A stretch of 43,188 nt of DNA from Dietzia massiliensis (lineage in GTDB: Bacteria; Actinomycetota; Actinomycetes; Mycobacteriales; Mycobacteriaceae), in NCBI RefSeq assembly GCF_018390595.1, contig NZ_JAHBAV010000027.1, positions 1-43,188 on the forward strand. The letters are read 5' to 3'. The notes under the pieces are model-generated. The model was not told where the DNA came from. It was given only the letters and a program-made list of their open reading frames with translations, and ran no database searches. Both the position numbers and the translations under genes were made by a program. Positions 32,588 through 41,617 of the stretch are shown piece after piece. The number at the start of each line of letters is the position of its first letter. Position 1 is the first letter of the stretch.

Positions 32588-35500
32588 CCGATCACCTGCT
32601 TCCCCTCGGGCTGCGCGGGGCAGCTGGATCTGACACTGCAGTGCTCGCACCATCGGCCGACGCGCGCGGTGTAGCCGGGGCCGACGGTCGCGCGGCCGGC
32701 CTCCTGAACGCGGACGAGCAGGGCCTCGGCGCCGTCCGTTCCGAGGGGGTTCTGCGTCCGCTCGGTCGGCATCCGGCCCTCGCGGCCGGCCAGGTAGAGC
32801 AGGAGCCCGCCTCCGGGTTCGCGACCGGCCGCGGCGGCCACCGCCCCCCGGGCGACCGCGAGTTGGTACAGGGCCAGCTGCGGGTTGATTGCGGCGTCCT
32901 TCTTGCTGGCCGCCGCGGCCGAGGTCTTCACGTCGACCGGGACGACCTGCCCCGCGGAGGTCGTCTCGAGCCTGTCGATCCGCCCGCGGACCCGCACCCC
33001 GCCGCCGGCGTCGAACTCGAACTGCTCCTCGACCGCGGCGGTCGTGTACTCGTCGCGGGTGGACGAGCGCCACCTGCGGAACGTCTCGGCCATCTCGACC
33101 ATCGTCTCGGCCCCGCGCTCGGCGAACCACCCGCGGGACAGGGTCAGCGCCTCGGCCCGCCGGCGGACGGTCGAGCGGATCGTGTCCTCGTCGATACCGC
33201 CCTCCACGGCCTGGGTCAGGGCGTGCACGGCCGATCCCCGCACGAGCGGGGCGGCCGATCCGGCGTCGGACGAGTCTCCCCCGACCGACTGCAGGAACCA
33301 CCGCAGCGGGCACTCCTCGAGGGCCCCGAATCCGGACGGCGAGAGCACCGCGATCGGCCGGTCGGGAGTGTCGGGCGTGAGCGGCGCGTCGGTGGAGGGT
33401 TCGGTCGCGCCGAACCACGTGCGGGGGTCCGCCTCCCCCACCCCGGCGTCGCGGAGGCCGGCGAGCAGGCCGGCCGCGTGGCGCGCGTCGGCGGGGTCTG
33501 TCGACGGGTCGTGGAGCGCGGCCCGGAGATCCACCGCCAGGTGCGGCAGGGAGAACACGGTGGGCGCCTGGCGGGACGGACCCACCGGGGCGCCGGGCGA
33601 CGCGACCGCCGTGGCGGTGGTCGCCAGGTCGGCGATCTCGTCGATGAAGCGGGAGGGGGCGACGTCGCCCTCCTCGGGTGACTCGACGGCGGTGACGAGC
33701 AGGTGCTCACTGGCGCGGGAGCACGCGACGTAGAACAGGCGGCGTTCCTCGGCCGACCGGGCGGCCGCGAAGGACACGGCCCGCTCCGCCTCGGACGGCA
33801 CCGGTCCGTCCCCGGCGATCTCCGTCAGGTCGACCAGCTCGTCGACGCCCAGCAGGCCGGACCGGCGGCGGGGCGCCGGCCAGACACCGTCCTGGACACC
33901 GCACACCGCGACGGCCCGCCACTGCCGGCCCACCGCTGCGTGTGCGGACAGCACGCTCACCGCGCCGCCCCGCGCGCGGGTGTCGGCGCGCCGGGGCGCG
34001 GGCAGGTCCTCGCCCGAGACGACGTCGCAGAACACGCCCACGGAGCCGCCGGGGACCCGGTCCACGAAGTCGGCGGCGTGGTCGAACAGCGACACGACCG
34101 CGTCGAGCGACCGGTCCGCGGACCGCGACCACGGGTCGGCGGCCACCGCCTGTCGGACGAGGCGGCGCTCCAGCCGGGAGGCCGTCCACGCGGCCCAGAG
34201 GACCTCCTCGGCGGTTCCTCCCGCGCGCAGTTCGTCCTCCACGGCCCGGCGCGCGCGGCGGACCCGGGTGACGGGGGCGAGCTCGACCGCGGTGAGCCCG
34301 GGCGGGAGGTCGTCCTCGTCCGCCAGGACGAGACGCCGCAGGGTCTCGGCGCTGGGCTCGGTCCCGCCGATCCCCGACCGGCGCAGGCCGCGACGGAGGC
34401 GACGCATGGCCACGGCGTCCGCGCGGCCGATCGGCCCCGAGAGAAGGGCGAGGATCCGCTCGGCGTCGCTGCCCTCGGCGCCCTCGAGAGCCGAGCGCAC
34501 CAACAGCAGCAGCGACGAGGCGACCGGGTCGTGGGCCGGCGGGATCTCGGCGCCGGCATCGACCACCGGGACGCCGGCCGCGTCCAGGGCGGCCAGCAGC
34601 GCGTCGGCCACGCGCGGCAGGGAGCGGGTCACCACGGCCATCTCGCCGTAGTCGATGCCGTCCAGGACGTGCCGGCGGCGCAGGAAGTCGGCGACGACGG
34701 CGGCCTCCGAGGCGGCCGATCCGGCTACCCCGACTCCCACCTTCCCCTCCGGCCCACCGGCCGATTCGCGGGGCCGGTGGCGGGCGGCCCCGGGCAGGCG
34801 GGAAGCGATCCGCGCGGCGACCGCCGTGACGGCCGGGGACATGCGGTGGCCGACCGGGAGGTCGACCGCGCGGCCGCCCTGCTCGATCACGGCGCGCGCG
34901 AGGCCGCCGTCGGCGCCGCGGAACCGGAAGACCGACTGGTCGCCGTCCTCCACGACGAGCAGGACGTCGGCGCCGCCGCCCACCGTCGCGACGAACTCCG
35001 CGGCCAGCGGATCGAGGTGATGGGCGTCGTCCACGGCCACGAGGCGCCGGGAGCGGAAGATCTCGCGCAGCTCCGGGTCGGCCGTCAGCGCGTCGAGCGC
35101 GGCGCCCACCAGCTCGGCGGCGTTGAGGGCCTCCGGCACGTCCGACTGGGCGCTCCGCACGCTCGACCGCAGTGCCATCTGCTCTTCGTGCCGGCGGAAG
35201 AAGCCCGCGGCCGCCACCCACGCCGGTCGGCCCGCCGTGCGGCCGAGCCGCGCGAGTTCGCGGGGCCCGATCCCCCGCTCGAGCGACCTCAGCAGCAGGT
35301 CGCGCAGCTCGCGCGCGAACCCGACCGTGGACAGCGCGGGGCGCATCTGTTCGGGCCAGTGCGGCGCCCCGTCGGACAGCTCACCGAGCAGGGTCTCGCG
35401 CACCAGCGCGTCGTGTTCGGCGCCGGTACGCAGCCTCGGCGGCGGGGCGTCGGCCCGGGCGGCGGCGAGTCGCACCACGGCGTGGGCCAGCGAGTGGACG

Positions 35501-35865
35501 GTCCGTACCGGCGCGTCGGTGCCCACCACGAGCTCCGGCGGCATCCCGCGGGTGGCCTCCTCGAGCAGCGAGGCGGAGGCCGTGGCCGAACCGGTGAGCA
35601 CGAGTACGCCGTCCATCCCCACACCGCCGGCGACCGCGGCGCGGACCACGTCGACGATCAGCGAGGTCTTGCCGCTGCCCGGGCCGCCGCGGACGACCCA
35701 CCGGTCCTGCCTGCCGGCGCGGGGGGCGCTCCAGTCACGGCCGACGAGGTCGCCGAGACCGGCCGGCCAGGTCCGGCTGCTGTCGGGCCGGCCGGATCCG
35801 GTGGTGGGCTGGGCGGGGGCGGATGGAGTGAGGGCGGGCGCTGTCACGGCTCGATGAGACCACAC
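32584..35865 (-). CDS. adnA: DNA helicase-nuclease subunit AdnA
   Basis: This is the second subunit of AdnAB. The 1093-residue protein has a UvrD-like motor with Walker A GGPGSGKT (60-67). The Walker B region reads VAVDDAHHLD (about 276-285), with Asp and His in place of the usual DExQ, so ATPase activity is probably weak, as reported for mycobacterial AdnA. The C-terminal nuclease domain shows GRIDRLE, VDVKTSA and QLALYQLA. It carries cysteines in ECPLRWFL and CEHCSVRSSC that fit a 4Fe-4S cluster. The start is GTG at 35865 or GTG at 35847; neither has a clear Shine-Dalgarno. It is translationally coupled to adnB. Confidence 0.93.
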   Translation of the reverse strand: MWSHRAVTAPALTPSAPAQPTTGSGRPDSSRTWPAGLGDLVGRDWSAPRAGRQDRWVVRGGPGSGKTSLIVDVVRAAVAGGVGMDGVLVLTGSATASASLLEEATRGMPPELVVGTDAPVRTVHSLAHAVVRLAAARADAPPPRLRTGAEHDALVRETLLGELSDGAPHWPEQMRPALSTVGFARELRDLLLRSLERGIGPRELARLGRTAGRPAWVAAAGFFRRHEEQMALRSSVRSAQSDVPEALNAAELVGAALDALTADPELREIFRSRRLVAVDDAHHLDPLAAEFVATVGGGADVLLVVEDGDQSVFRFRGADGGLARAVIEQGGRAVDLPVGHRMSPAVTAVAARIASRLPGAARHRPRESAGGPEGKVGVGVAGSAASEAAVVADFLRRRHVLDGIDYGEMAVVTRSLPRVADALLAALDAAGVPVVDAGAEIPPAHDPVASSLLLLVRSALEGAEGSDAERILALLSGPIGRADAVAMRRLRRGLRRSGIGGTEPSAETLRRLVLADEDDLPPGLTAVELAPVTRVRRARRAVEDELRAGGTAEEVLWAAWTASRLERRLVRQAVAADPWSRSADRSLDAVVSLFDHAADFVDRVPGGSVGVFCDVVSGEDLPAPRRADTRARGGAVSVLSAHAAVGRQWRAVAVCGVQDGVWPAPRRRSGLLGVDELVDLTEIAGDGPVPSEAERAVSFAAARSAEERRLFYVACSRASEHLLVTAVESPEEGDVAPSRFIDEIADLATTATAVASPGAPVGPSRQAPTVFSLPHLAVDLRAALHDPSTDPADARHAAGLLAGLRDAGVGEADPRTWFGATEPSTDAPLTPDTPDRPIAVLSPSGFGALEECPLRWFLQSVGGDSSDAGSAAPLVRGSAVHALTQAVEGGIDEDTIRSTVRRRAEALTLSRGWFAERGAETMVEMAETFRRWRSSTRDEYTTAAVEEQFEFDAGGGVRVRGRIDRLETTSAGQVVPVDVKTSAAAASKKDAAINPQLALYQLAVARGAVAAAAGREPGGGLLLYLAGREGRMPTERTQNPLGTDGAEALLVRVQEAGRATVGPGYTARVGRWCEHCSVRSSCPAQPEGKQVIG

Positions 35866-35920
35866 GACTCCGACATCGCACCCCCGCCCGGAGTGACCGG
35901 TCCGGTACGACGGCCGACCG

Positions 35921-37156
35921 TCAGCGGAGGGTGTCCTCGAGCATGTTCGGCCGGCACGCGGTCCGCGACACGATCAGCATGAGGAGCAGCACGACGGTGA
36001 TGAACGCCAGCCCGGACGCCAGCCCGGGGCCGTCGAACAGCATCCCGAACACGATGGGACCGAGGCACGCGGCGGTGTACCCGACGCCCTGGGAGAAGCC
36101 GGACAGCGCGGCCGAGCCGGCCTGCGTACGGGTGCGGAGATTGATCAGGGTCAGGCAGAGCGGGAACGTGCTGGGTCCCACACCGAGTAGGCAGATCCAC
36201 AGCCACGGGGCCACGTCGGGCGCCCAGAGCAGGCCGGCGAAGGCCCCCAGATAGGACACGACGGAGACGACGACGACGGCGTACGGGTCCTCGAACCGGC
36301 CCGCGATGTAGGGGACGGCCAGGGCGGCGACGAGTCCGATCGCCGAGTACACCGCCAGCGCCAGGCCGCCCTCCGCGCGCGTCATGCCGATCGATTCCGC
36401 CACGGCCGGGAGCCAGGTGAAGAACGCGTACGTGCACAGGGAGTTCGTGCCGAAGAACAGGGCGAGTGCCACGCCGACGGGAGAGCGCCACGGGCGGACA
36501 CCGCGGGTCGGCTCGGGCGCGGTCGGCGTGCCGGCGGCGGGCCGCTGGGCGTCGGTCGGCGTGCCCGGGCGCAGGATCTCGACGATCCACGGCACGGCGG
36601 CGACAACCGCCAGCACCGCCCACCAGCCGATGGAGACCCGCCACCCGGCGGCCTCCTCGACGCGCACGGCCACGAGCGCCGGCACCACCGTGCCCAGCTG
36701 CAGTCCGGTGATGTAGGCCATGCTCACGGCCGCCACGTGCCGGGGGAAGTACTTCTTGACCAGGGGCGGGGCGACGACGTTGCCGATGCCCATCCCGGCC
36801 AGGGCGACGAGCGACCCCGCGCCCATCACCCACGGGTCGTGCGCGACGGCCCGGATCACCTGCCCCGCGGCGGCGGCGACCATCGCCAGCACGGTGAGCA
36901 GTTCGAGGCCCGTCCTGCGGAGGACCATCGGCGTGAGCACGCCCCAGACCGCGAACATGAGGGTGGGGATCATCCCGAGCAGGCCCATGCCGGCGGCGCC
37001 GAGGCCGATCTCGGCGTCGATCACCCCGAGCAGCGGGCTGAGCGAGGTGACGGCGGTGCGCAGGTTCAGCGAGACGAGGACGACGCCGACGAACGCGACG
37101 AGAGGGAACGTGACGGCGCCGCGGCGGGCTCCGGCCCGCGCTGAGCGGGCGTTCAC
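35921..37156 (-). CDS. MFS transporter, CynX/NimT type
   Basis: The 411-residue protein has about 12 predicted membrane helices and begins with the family-typical SLNLRTAVTSLSPLL in helix 1. GIGNVVAPPLVKKYFP follows the fourth helix, as in CynX/NimT (cyanate/2-nitroimidazole) transporters. The GTG at 37154-37156 overlaps the stop of the TIGR02569 gene (GTGA), so the two are co-translated. The substrate is unknown. In M. tuberculosis the corresponding interval holds lipV and Rv3204, so this gene appears to be a local replacement. Confidence 0.88.
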   Translation of the reverse strand: MNARSARAGARRGAVTFPLVAFVGVVLVSLNLRTAVTSLSPLLGVIDAEIGLGAAGMGLLGMIPTLMFAVWGVLTPMVLRRTGLELLTVLAMVAAAAGQVIRAVAHDPWVMGAGSLVALAGMGIGNVVAPPLVKKYFPRHVAAVSMAYITGLQLGTVVPALVAVRVEEAAGWRVSIGWWAVLAVVAAVPWIVEILRPGTPTDAQRPAAGTPTAPEPTRGVRPWRSPVGVALALFFGTNSLCTYAFFTWLPAVAESIGMTRAEGGLALAVYSAIGLVAALAVPYIAGRFEDPYAVVVVSVVSYLGAFAGLLWAPDVAPWLWICLLGVGPSTFPLCLTLINLRTRTQAGSAALSGFSQGVGYTAACLGPIVFGMLFDGPGLASGLAFITVVLLLMLIVSRTACRPNMLEDTLR

Positions 37157-38043
37157 GCGGCGCTGTCCGCGACGAACTCGCCGACCTGCCGGGCCATGGC
37201 CTGGAGACCGTCCATCGCCGCCGGCTTCGATCCCGGGTGCAGCGCGTGCACCGCGAGACGGAACACCGCCGCCCGCAGGACCATCTGGGGCCAGTGCTCG
37301 AGGTGCCGCCACCGGGTGAGGACGCCGGCGTCGACCGTTCCCCAGGACAAGTGGTCCACGGCGACGACCGCCGCCGACCACGACGCCGGCCGCGCGTAGG
37401 GCACGACGTCGGTCAGCGCCGGCTCGGCGGAGGCGTCGAAGAGCAGACCCCGGGCGAGGTCACCGTGGACGACACCCGCACCGGGGTCCGCGACCGGGCG
37501 GCGGTGCCGGATGAGCCCGGTGGCCCCGAGCAGGGCGGCCGCGCGGTGGGTGGCGAACGGGGTGCCACGGTCCTCCATCCCGGGCGCCAGATCGTGTTCG
37601 GGATCGCCGTCCCAGGCGGCGGCCTCGGCGAACGAGAACAGGTCGGACTCGGACCACGGCCGCGTCGCGGGCCGACGGACCAGCCGGGGGCGTTCGACCT
37701 CGGCGAGCGCGGCGTTGATCCTGGCCGACCACGCGATGGTCTCGTCCGCACGCGCCTCGGGTCGACCGGACACGGCCCGGTCCGCACGCCACCCGCTGAC
37801 GACGTGCCGGCCGTCGCGCGACCGCACCGGCAGCGAGACACGCAGCCCGGTGACGTCGAGCTCCTCCCGCACCCGGGCGGACCAGTTGGCCAGCGCCGTG
37901 TCAGCGACGGGGCGCAGCACCACCGCGCCGCCCGCCGCGGGGACCAGCCAGCCCGTGCCGGAACCGGCGGCCACGGGGGAGGCCGCGCCGTCCGCCACGC
38001 CGAAGGCGCCGCGGACGTGCTCGGGGACGGTCACGTCGTTCAC
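37153..38043 (-). CDS. TIGR02569-family protein, kinase-like fold
   Basis: This 296-residue protein of an actinobacteria-restricted family has unknown function. It has a phosphotransferase-like layout: an N-terminal lobe containing GSGTGWLVPAAGGAVVLRP, then VVHGDLARGLLF (His193) resembling a catalytic loop, then LTDVVPYARPA. The usual Asn of HGDxxxxN is missing, so catalysis is doubtful. The GTG at 38041-38043 is chosen; GTG at 38052 would add three residues. It corresponds to M. tuberculosis Rv3205c, next to the MoeB-type gene. There are 26 bases between the upstream moeZ-like stop and this start. Confidence 0.82.
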   Translation of the reverse strand: MNDVTVPEHVRGAFGVADGAASPVAAGSGTGWLVPAAGGAVVLRPVADTALANWSARVREELDVTGLRVSLPVRSRDGRHVVSGWRADRAVSGRPEARADETIAWSARINAALAEVERPRLVRRPATRPWSESDLFSFAEAAAWDGDPEHDLAPGMEDRGTPFATHRAAALLGATGLIRHRRPVADPGAGVVHGDLARGLLFDASAEPALTDVVPYARPASWSAAVVAVDHLSWGTVDAGVLTRWRHLEHWPQMVLRAAVFRLAVHALHPGSKPAAMDGLQAMARQVGEFVADSAA

Positions 38044-38069
38044 GCCGACCACGGTACCCACCCCGGACG

Positions 38070-39314
38070 TCAGTACCCGGGCAGGGACGGGTCCACGTCG
38101 CGTGTCCACGCCTCGATGCCGCCCGCGAGCGACCGGACGCCGGGGAAACCGGCGGCCGCCAGGGTCGCCGCGGCGCGTGCCGACCGGACCCCGGACTTGC
38201 AGTACACGACCAGCGGACCGCGCTCGGCGGCCCGGCCGAGGACGCCCGTCGGGTCCCCGGCGACCTCGGCGACCGAGTCCAGCGGCACCCACACGGACGG
38301 GTCGATCCTCGCGATCGACCGCTCGCCGGCGCCACGGACGTCCACCAGGACCGGCGCCGGCGCGTCGAGCCCGGGCGACCCGGTCGGTCCCGACGCGGCC
38401 AGCTCCGCCGCGAGGTCGGTCGCGGATACGGTCGGCACCTCCGGCAGCCCGGGATCCGGGAGCTCGCAGGAGACGTCCCCGGCGCCGTCCGGCAGCTCGG
38501 TGACCGGCTCGCGCGACGGGTCCGGGCGGACCGTGACCGTCCGGTTGGTGGACTCGAGCAGGTCCATGAGGACGAGACGACCGAGCAGGGACCGCCCCGC
38601 CCCGGTGACGAGCTTGACGGCCTCCATCGCCATCATCGACCCGACCGTGCCGCAGAGCGCACCCACGACCCCGGCCTCGGCGCAGCTGGGCACCGAGCCC
38701 GCGGGCGGCGGCGCCGGGTACAGGTCCCGCAGGGTCACCGCCTCGGCCGGTGCGGGCGGGCGGGACCAGAACACGGCGAGCTGTGCCCGGAACCGGTCGA
38801 TCGTCCCCCAGATGAGCGGGATCCCGGCGATCTCGCACGCGTCGGAGACCAGGTAGCGGGTCGCGAAGTTATCACTGCCGTCGATCACCAGGTGGTGTCC
38901 CTCGAGCAGAGAGCCGATGTTCAGCGCGTCCAGCCTGGCGTGCACCGCGTCGACCCGGACGCCCGGGGCCAACTCGGCCAGCCGGTCCCGCGCCGAGTCC
39001 ACCTTCGGCCGGCCGACCGCCGCCACGGAGTGGATCACCTGCCGGTGCAGGTTGCCGAGGTCCACCTCGTCGTCGTCGACGACCGTGATCCGCCCGACGC
39101 CGGCCGCGGCGAGGTACATGAGCACCGGCGCGCCCAGGCCACCCGCGCCCACGACGAACACCGACGCGGCGCGCAGACGCCGCTGCCCCTCGTCGCCGAT
39201 CGCCCCGAGCAACAGGTGCCGCGAGTACCGCGCCCTCTCCTCCGCGCTCAGCTCGGGCACCGGGTCCACCAGCGGCGGCAGCGACCGGTCCGCCGACCCG
39301 CCCACGCCGCTCAT
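38070..39314 (-). CDS. MoeB/MoeZ-type sulfur-carrier adenylyltransferase with rhodanese domain
   Basis: The enzyme activates the C-terminus of a ubiquitin-like sulfur carrier (MoaD/ThiS-like) with ATP and transfers sulfur to it. The 414-residue protein has an N-terminal ThiF/E1 domain with VVGAGGLGAP (about 54-63) and GSDNFATRYL. The SCAEAGVVG segment holds the conserved Cys. The C-terminal rhodanese domain has the active Cys372 in VVYCKSGVRSA. The CxxC zinc pair of E. coli MoeB is replaced by LRDLYPAPPP, as in the MoeZ branch. The start overlaps the stop of the metalloprotease gene upstream by four bases (ATGA). It corresponds to M. tuberculosis Rv3206c. Confidence 0.92.
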   Translation of the reverse strand: MSGVGGSADRSLPPLVDPVPELSAEERARYSRHLLLGAIGDEGQRRLRAASVFVVGAGGLGAPVLMYLAAAGVGRITVVDDDEVDLGNLHRQVIHSVAAVGRPKVDSARDRLAELAPGVRVDAVHARLDALNIGSLLEGHHLVIDGSDNFATRYLVSDACEIAGIPLIWGTIDRFRAQLAVFWSRPPAPAEAVTLRDLYPAPPPAGSVPSCAEAGVVGALCGTVGSMMAMEAVKLVTGAGRSLLGRLVLMDLLESTNRTVTVRPDPSREPVTELPDGAGDVSCELPDPGLPEVPTVSATDLAAELAASGPTGSPGLDAPAPVLVDVRGAGERSIARIDPSVWVPLDSVAEVAGDPTGVLGRAAERGPLVVYCKSGVRSARAAATLAAAGFPGVRSLAGGIEAWTRDVDPSLPGY

Positions 39315-40321
39315 CCCGCCACCGGCGCGCCGTCGGGGAACGGCCACGCGTTGTACCGGCACGTGTCGTCGTTGTCCGGGACCACGCCCTCGGGGTCCAA
39401 CCGGTGGATCTCCCTGTTGTTCACCCCGAACGTCTGCTGCATCATGATCGGCGCCAGGGCGCCGTCCGCGGGGCACGGCTCGTGCGCCGGGAAGCCGATC
39501 GCGTGCCCGACCTCGTGATTGACGAGGTACTGCCGGTAGGAGCCGATGTCGCCCTCGAACGACCGCGCGCCCCGCACCCAGCGCGCGAGGTTGAGGTACA
39601 CGCGTCCGGTGGCCGAGTTGTAGCAGCTCGCCTCGAGCTCGATGTCGTACCCGCAGTTCTCGCGGACGGTCATGGGGCTGGTCAACGAGACGCGGAACGC
39701 GGGCTCGCCACGGGTGATGCGTTGGAAGGCGACGGCCCCGTCGGCCGTCCAGCTCTTGGGGTTGGCCAGGGTCGCTTCGATCATCCGGGCGACCGAGTCG
39801 TCCCCGCCGAAGTCGACCGTGTCGATCCCGTCCTCGACCTCCACCGTGTAGGTGAACTGCTCCGCCGTCGGCCGCCCGACCGGGTCGGTCCCGCCGGGCA
39901 CCAGCCGGAACTCCCCGCTGGCCGCCTCGACGAACGGGCCACCCTCGGGCAGCTCGCCGCTGGGCGGCACCTCGCCGGTCGCCGGCGCCCCGACGATCGC
40001 CGGCGTCTCCTGCGCCCGCACGGCACCGTCGTCCGGCCGCGCGTCCGGCGAGACGACGGCGTCGGCGATGACGAGCGCGGTGAGCACCACGAGCACCGGG
40101 ATCGCGTACGCGCGCCAGCCCCACGTGGCGAAGAACCGCCCGACCGGGGTCTGCTTGCGCAGGTGGTCCCGGGACCCGGGCACCGACCGGCGCCGACCGG
40201 GGGTCGACTCCTCCGGGTCCCACGGCGCGCGCAGCGGCTCACCGTGTGGCGGGTAGTACGGTGCCCGCTGACGCGCGCCGGGTTCCGCACCGGCCGGCGT
40301 CCGACGACGGCCGTCGCTCAT
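39311..40321 (-). CDS. DUF3152 membrane-anchored zinc metalloprotease-like protein
   Basis: The 336-residue protein has a charged, disordered cytoplasmic N-terminus of about 70 residues, one membrane helix (AYAIPVLVVLTALVIADAVV) and an extracytoplasmic DUF3152 domain. The zinc site reads NHEVGHAIGFPAH, with His269, Glu270, His273 and a third His at 280. It is followed by EPCPADG and the Met-turn-like APIMMQQT. The third His is one residue further on than the HExxHxxGxxH pattern predicts. Two nearby Cys (ENCGYDIELEASC) suggest a disulfide. The ATG at 40321 is supported by the frame. It corresponds to M. tuberculosis Rv3207c and is coupled to the MoeZ-like gene. Confidence 0.85.
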   Translation of the reverse strand: MSDGRRRTPAGAEPGARQRAPYYPPHGEPLRAPWDPEESTPGRRRSVPGSRDHLRKQTPVGRFFATWGWRAYAIPVLVVLTALVIADAVVSPDARPDDGAVRAQETPAIVGAPATGEVPPSGELPEGGPFVEAASGEFRLVPGGTDPVGRPTAEQFTYTVEVEDGIDTVDFGGDDSVARMIEATLANPKSWTADGAVAFQRITRGEPAFRVSLTSPMTVRENCGYDIELEASCYNSATGRVYLNLARWVRGARSFEGDIGSYRQYLVNHEVGHAIGFPAHEPCPADGALAPIMMQQTFGVNNREIHRLDPEGVVPDNDDTCRYNAWPFPDGAPVAG

Positions 40322-40483
40322 CCGTACACCTCCACGTCCGCTGACGATCGGCCGCTGCCGATCACGTCTCCACGATCCCACATGCCGGGTGAGGCGCGTC
40401 CCGCCGCACTCCACGGGTGCAGGTATTGTCCGTCTGACCCGGTCGGCTGTCGACTCTCGCCCGGGCGGAGAAGGAGCCACCAG

Positions 40484-41143
40484 ATGACGAGCCCGGACGG
40501 ACCGGTCCCGGCCGCCCCGGGACGCGCCCGAGCGGCCCGGCTCCCCCGCGGCGCGCGGCGAAGCCAGCTGATCGACGCCGCCGGGACGGTGTTCGTCGAG
40601 CAGGGTTTCCACGCCTCCGGGATGGACGAGATCGCCGTCCTCGCCGGGGTGTCCAAACCGGTGTTGTACCAGCATTTCGACTCCAAGCGGGACCTGTACA
40701 TCGAGGTCCTCCGCCACCACGTGGACGCGCTGCTCGGCCGGATCAGGGCCGCGCTCGACTCGACCTCCGACAACCGCCGCCGCGTCGAGGCGGCCGTCGA
40801 CACGTTCTTCGCCTACGCCGACAACGACACCCGGGGCTTCCGGCTGGTCTTCTACTCGGAGTCCGGGGACGAGGACGTCCGCCGCGAACTCGACCGGGCC
40901 ACCGAGGGGTGCATCGACGCGGTGCACGACCTGGTGCGGGGGGACTCCGGTCTCGACGTGCACCGATCGCGTCTGCTCGCCGTCGGGCTGGTCGGCGCCA
41001 GCCGGGTCAGCGCCGGCCACTGGCTCGACGCCGGTCGGCCGATCCCACGCGAGGACGCGGTCTCGACCACGGTCACCCTGTGCTGGGGCGGCCTGTCGAA
41101 GATCCCGCGTCACGGCGGTGACCGGCCCGCACCCGAGGCCTGA
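40484..41143 (+). CDS. TetR-family transcriptional regulator (Rv3208-like)
   Basis: The 219-residue regulator has a basic N-terminus (RARAARLPRGARRSQLIDAA), a TetR helix-turn-helix (MDEIAVLAGVSKPVLYQHFDSK) and an all-helical ligand domain. The ATG at 40484 has AAGGAG seven bases upstream. It is divergent from the DUF3152 gene (162 bases between starts), where an operator could lie, but no clear palindrome was seen. Place and length match M. tuberculosis Rv3208. The regulon is unknown. Confidence 0.9.
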   Translation: MTSPDGPVPAAPGRARAARLPRGARRSQLIDAAGTVFVEQGFHASGMDEIAVLAGVSKPVLYQHFDSKRDLYIEVLRHHVDALLGRIRAALDSTSDNRRRVEAAVDTFFAYADNDTRGFRLVFYSESGDEDVRRELDRATEGCIDAVHDLVRGDSGLDVHRSRLLAVGLVGASRVSAGHWLDAGRPIPREDAVSTTVTLCWGGLSKIPRHGGDRPAPEA

Positions 41144-41220
41144 CCCCGAGCCGCGCGCGGCCCGCCCGCCCGGGAGCGCGGACGCTCGGCGGACGGTCGG
41201 CGGACGGACGGTCGCCGGCG

Positions 41221-41448
41221 TCAGGACAAAAAGCCCACCGGTCGCCGGGCGGACTCGCCGATCTCCACATACGCCACCCGGTCGGTCGACACGAGGTAGC
41301 GACGGCCCTTCTCGTCCTCGAGCTCGAGGATCGCCTTGGCGTCCGCGGTCAGGGCCGCCTCGACGCGCTTGTGCACGTCGTCGGGCTCCATCCCGGTCTT
41401 GAACACGAGCTCACGGTTGCTGTCGGCGATGCCGATCTTGACCTCCAC
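41221..41448 (-). CDS. DUF3107 small protein (TB9.4-like)
   Basis: The 75-residue protein MEVKIGIADSNRELVF... is of the DUF3107 family, called TB9.4 (Rv3208A) in M. tuberculosis. It is predicted alpha/beta with an ATP-synthase-epsilon-like EIGESARRPVGF ending. The function is unknown. It lies between the TetR gene and the helicase gene on the opposite strand. The 77-base gap to the TetR stop has GC-rich direct repeats (CGGACGGTCG) but no convincing terminator hairpin. Confidence 0.9.
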   Translation of the reverse strand: MEVKIGIADSNRELVFKTGMEPDDVHKRVEAALTADAKAILELEDEKGRRYLVSTDRVAYVEIGESARRPVGFLS

Positions 41449-41617
41449 GGTGCCTGCCCTTCTCGTCGTAGGCGCATGTCACGCCGTCATCGATGATGCG
41501 TGCGACCCAGGCTAGCCCGAGCCCCGCCCGGGGCGGCGGTACGGGATAGGATGGGCGCACGTGGACCGCTCTCCGCGCCCGGCCACACCGGCGTCGGGTA
41601 CGGCGGGTCCCGTGGAA

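Noticed and set aside
32588..33418. Upstream extension of the adnB frame by 277 codons
   Set aside because: It lies inside adnA in another frame, is Arg/Gly-rich, and the ATGA overlap at 32584-32587 gives a well-supported start.
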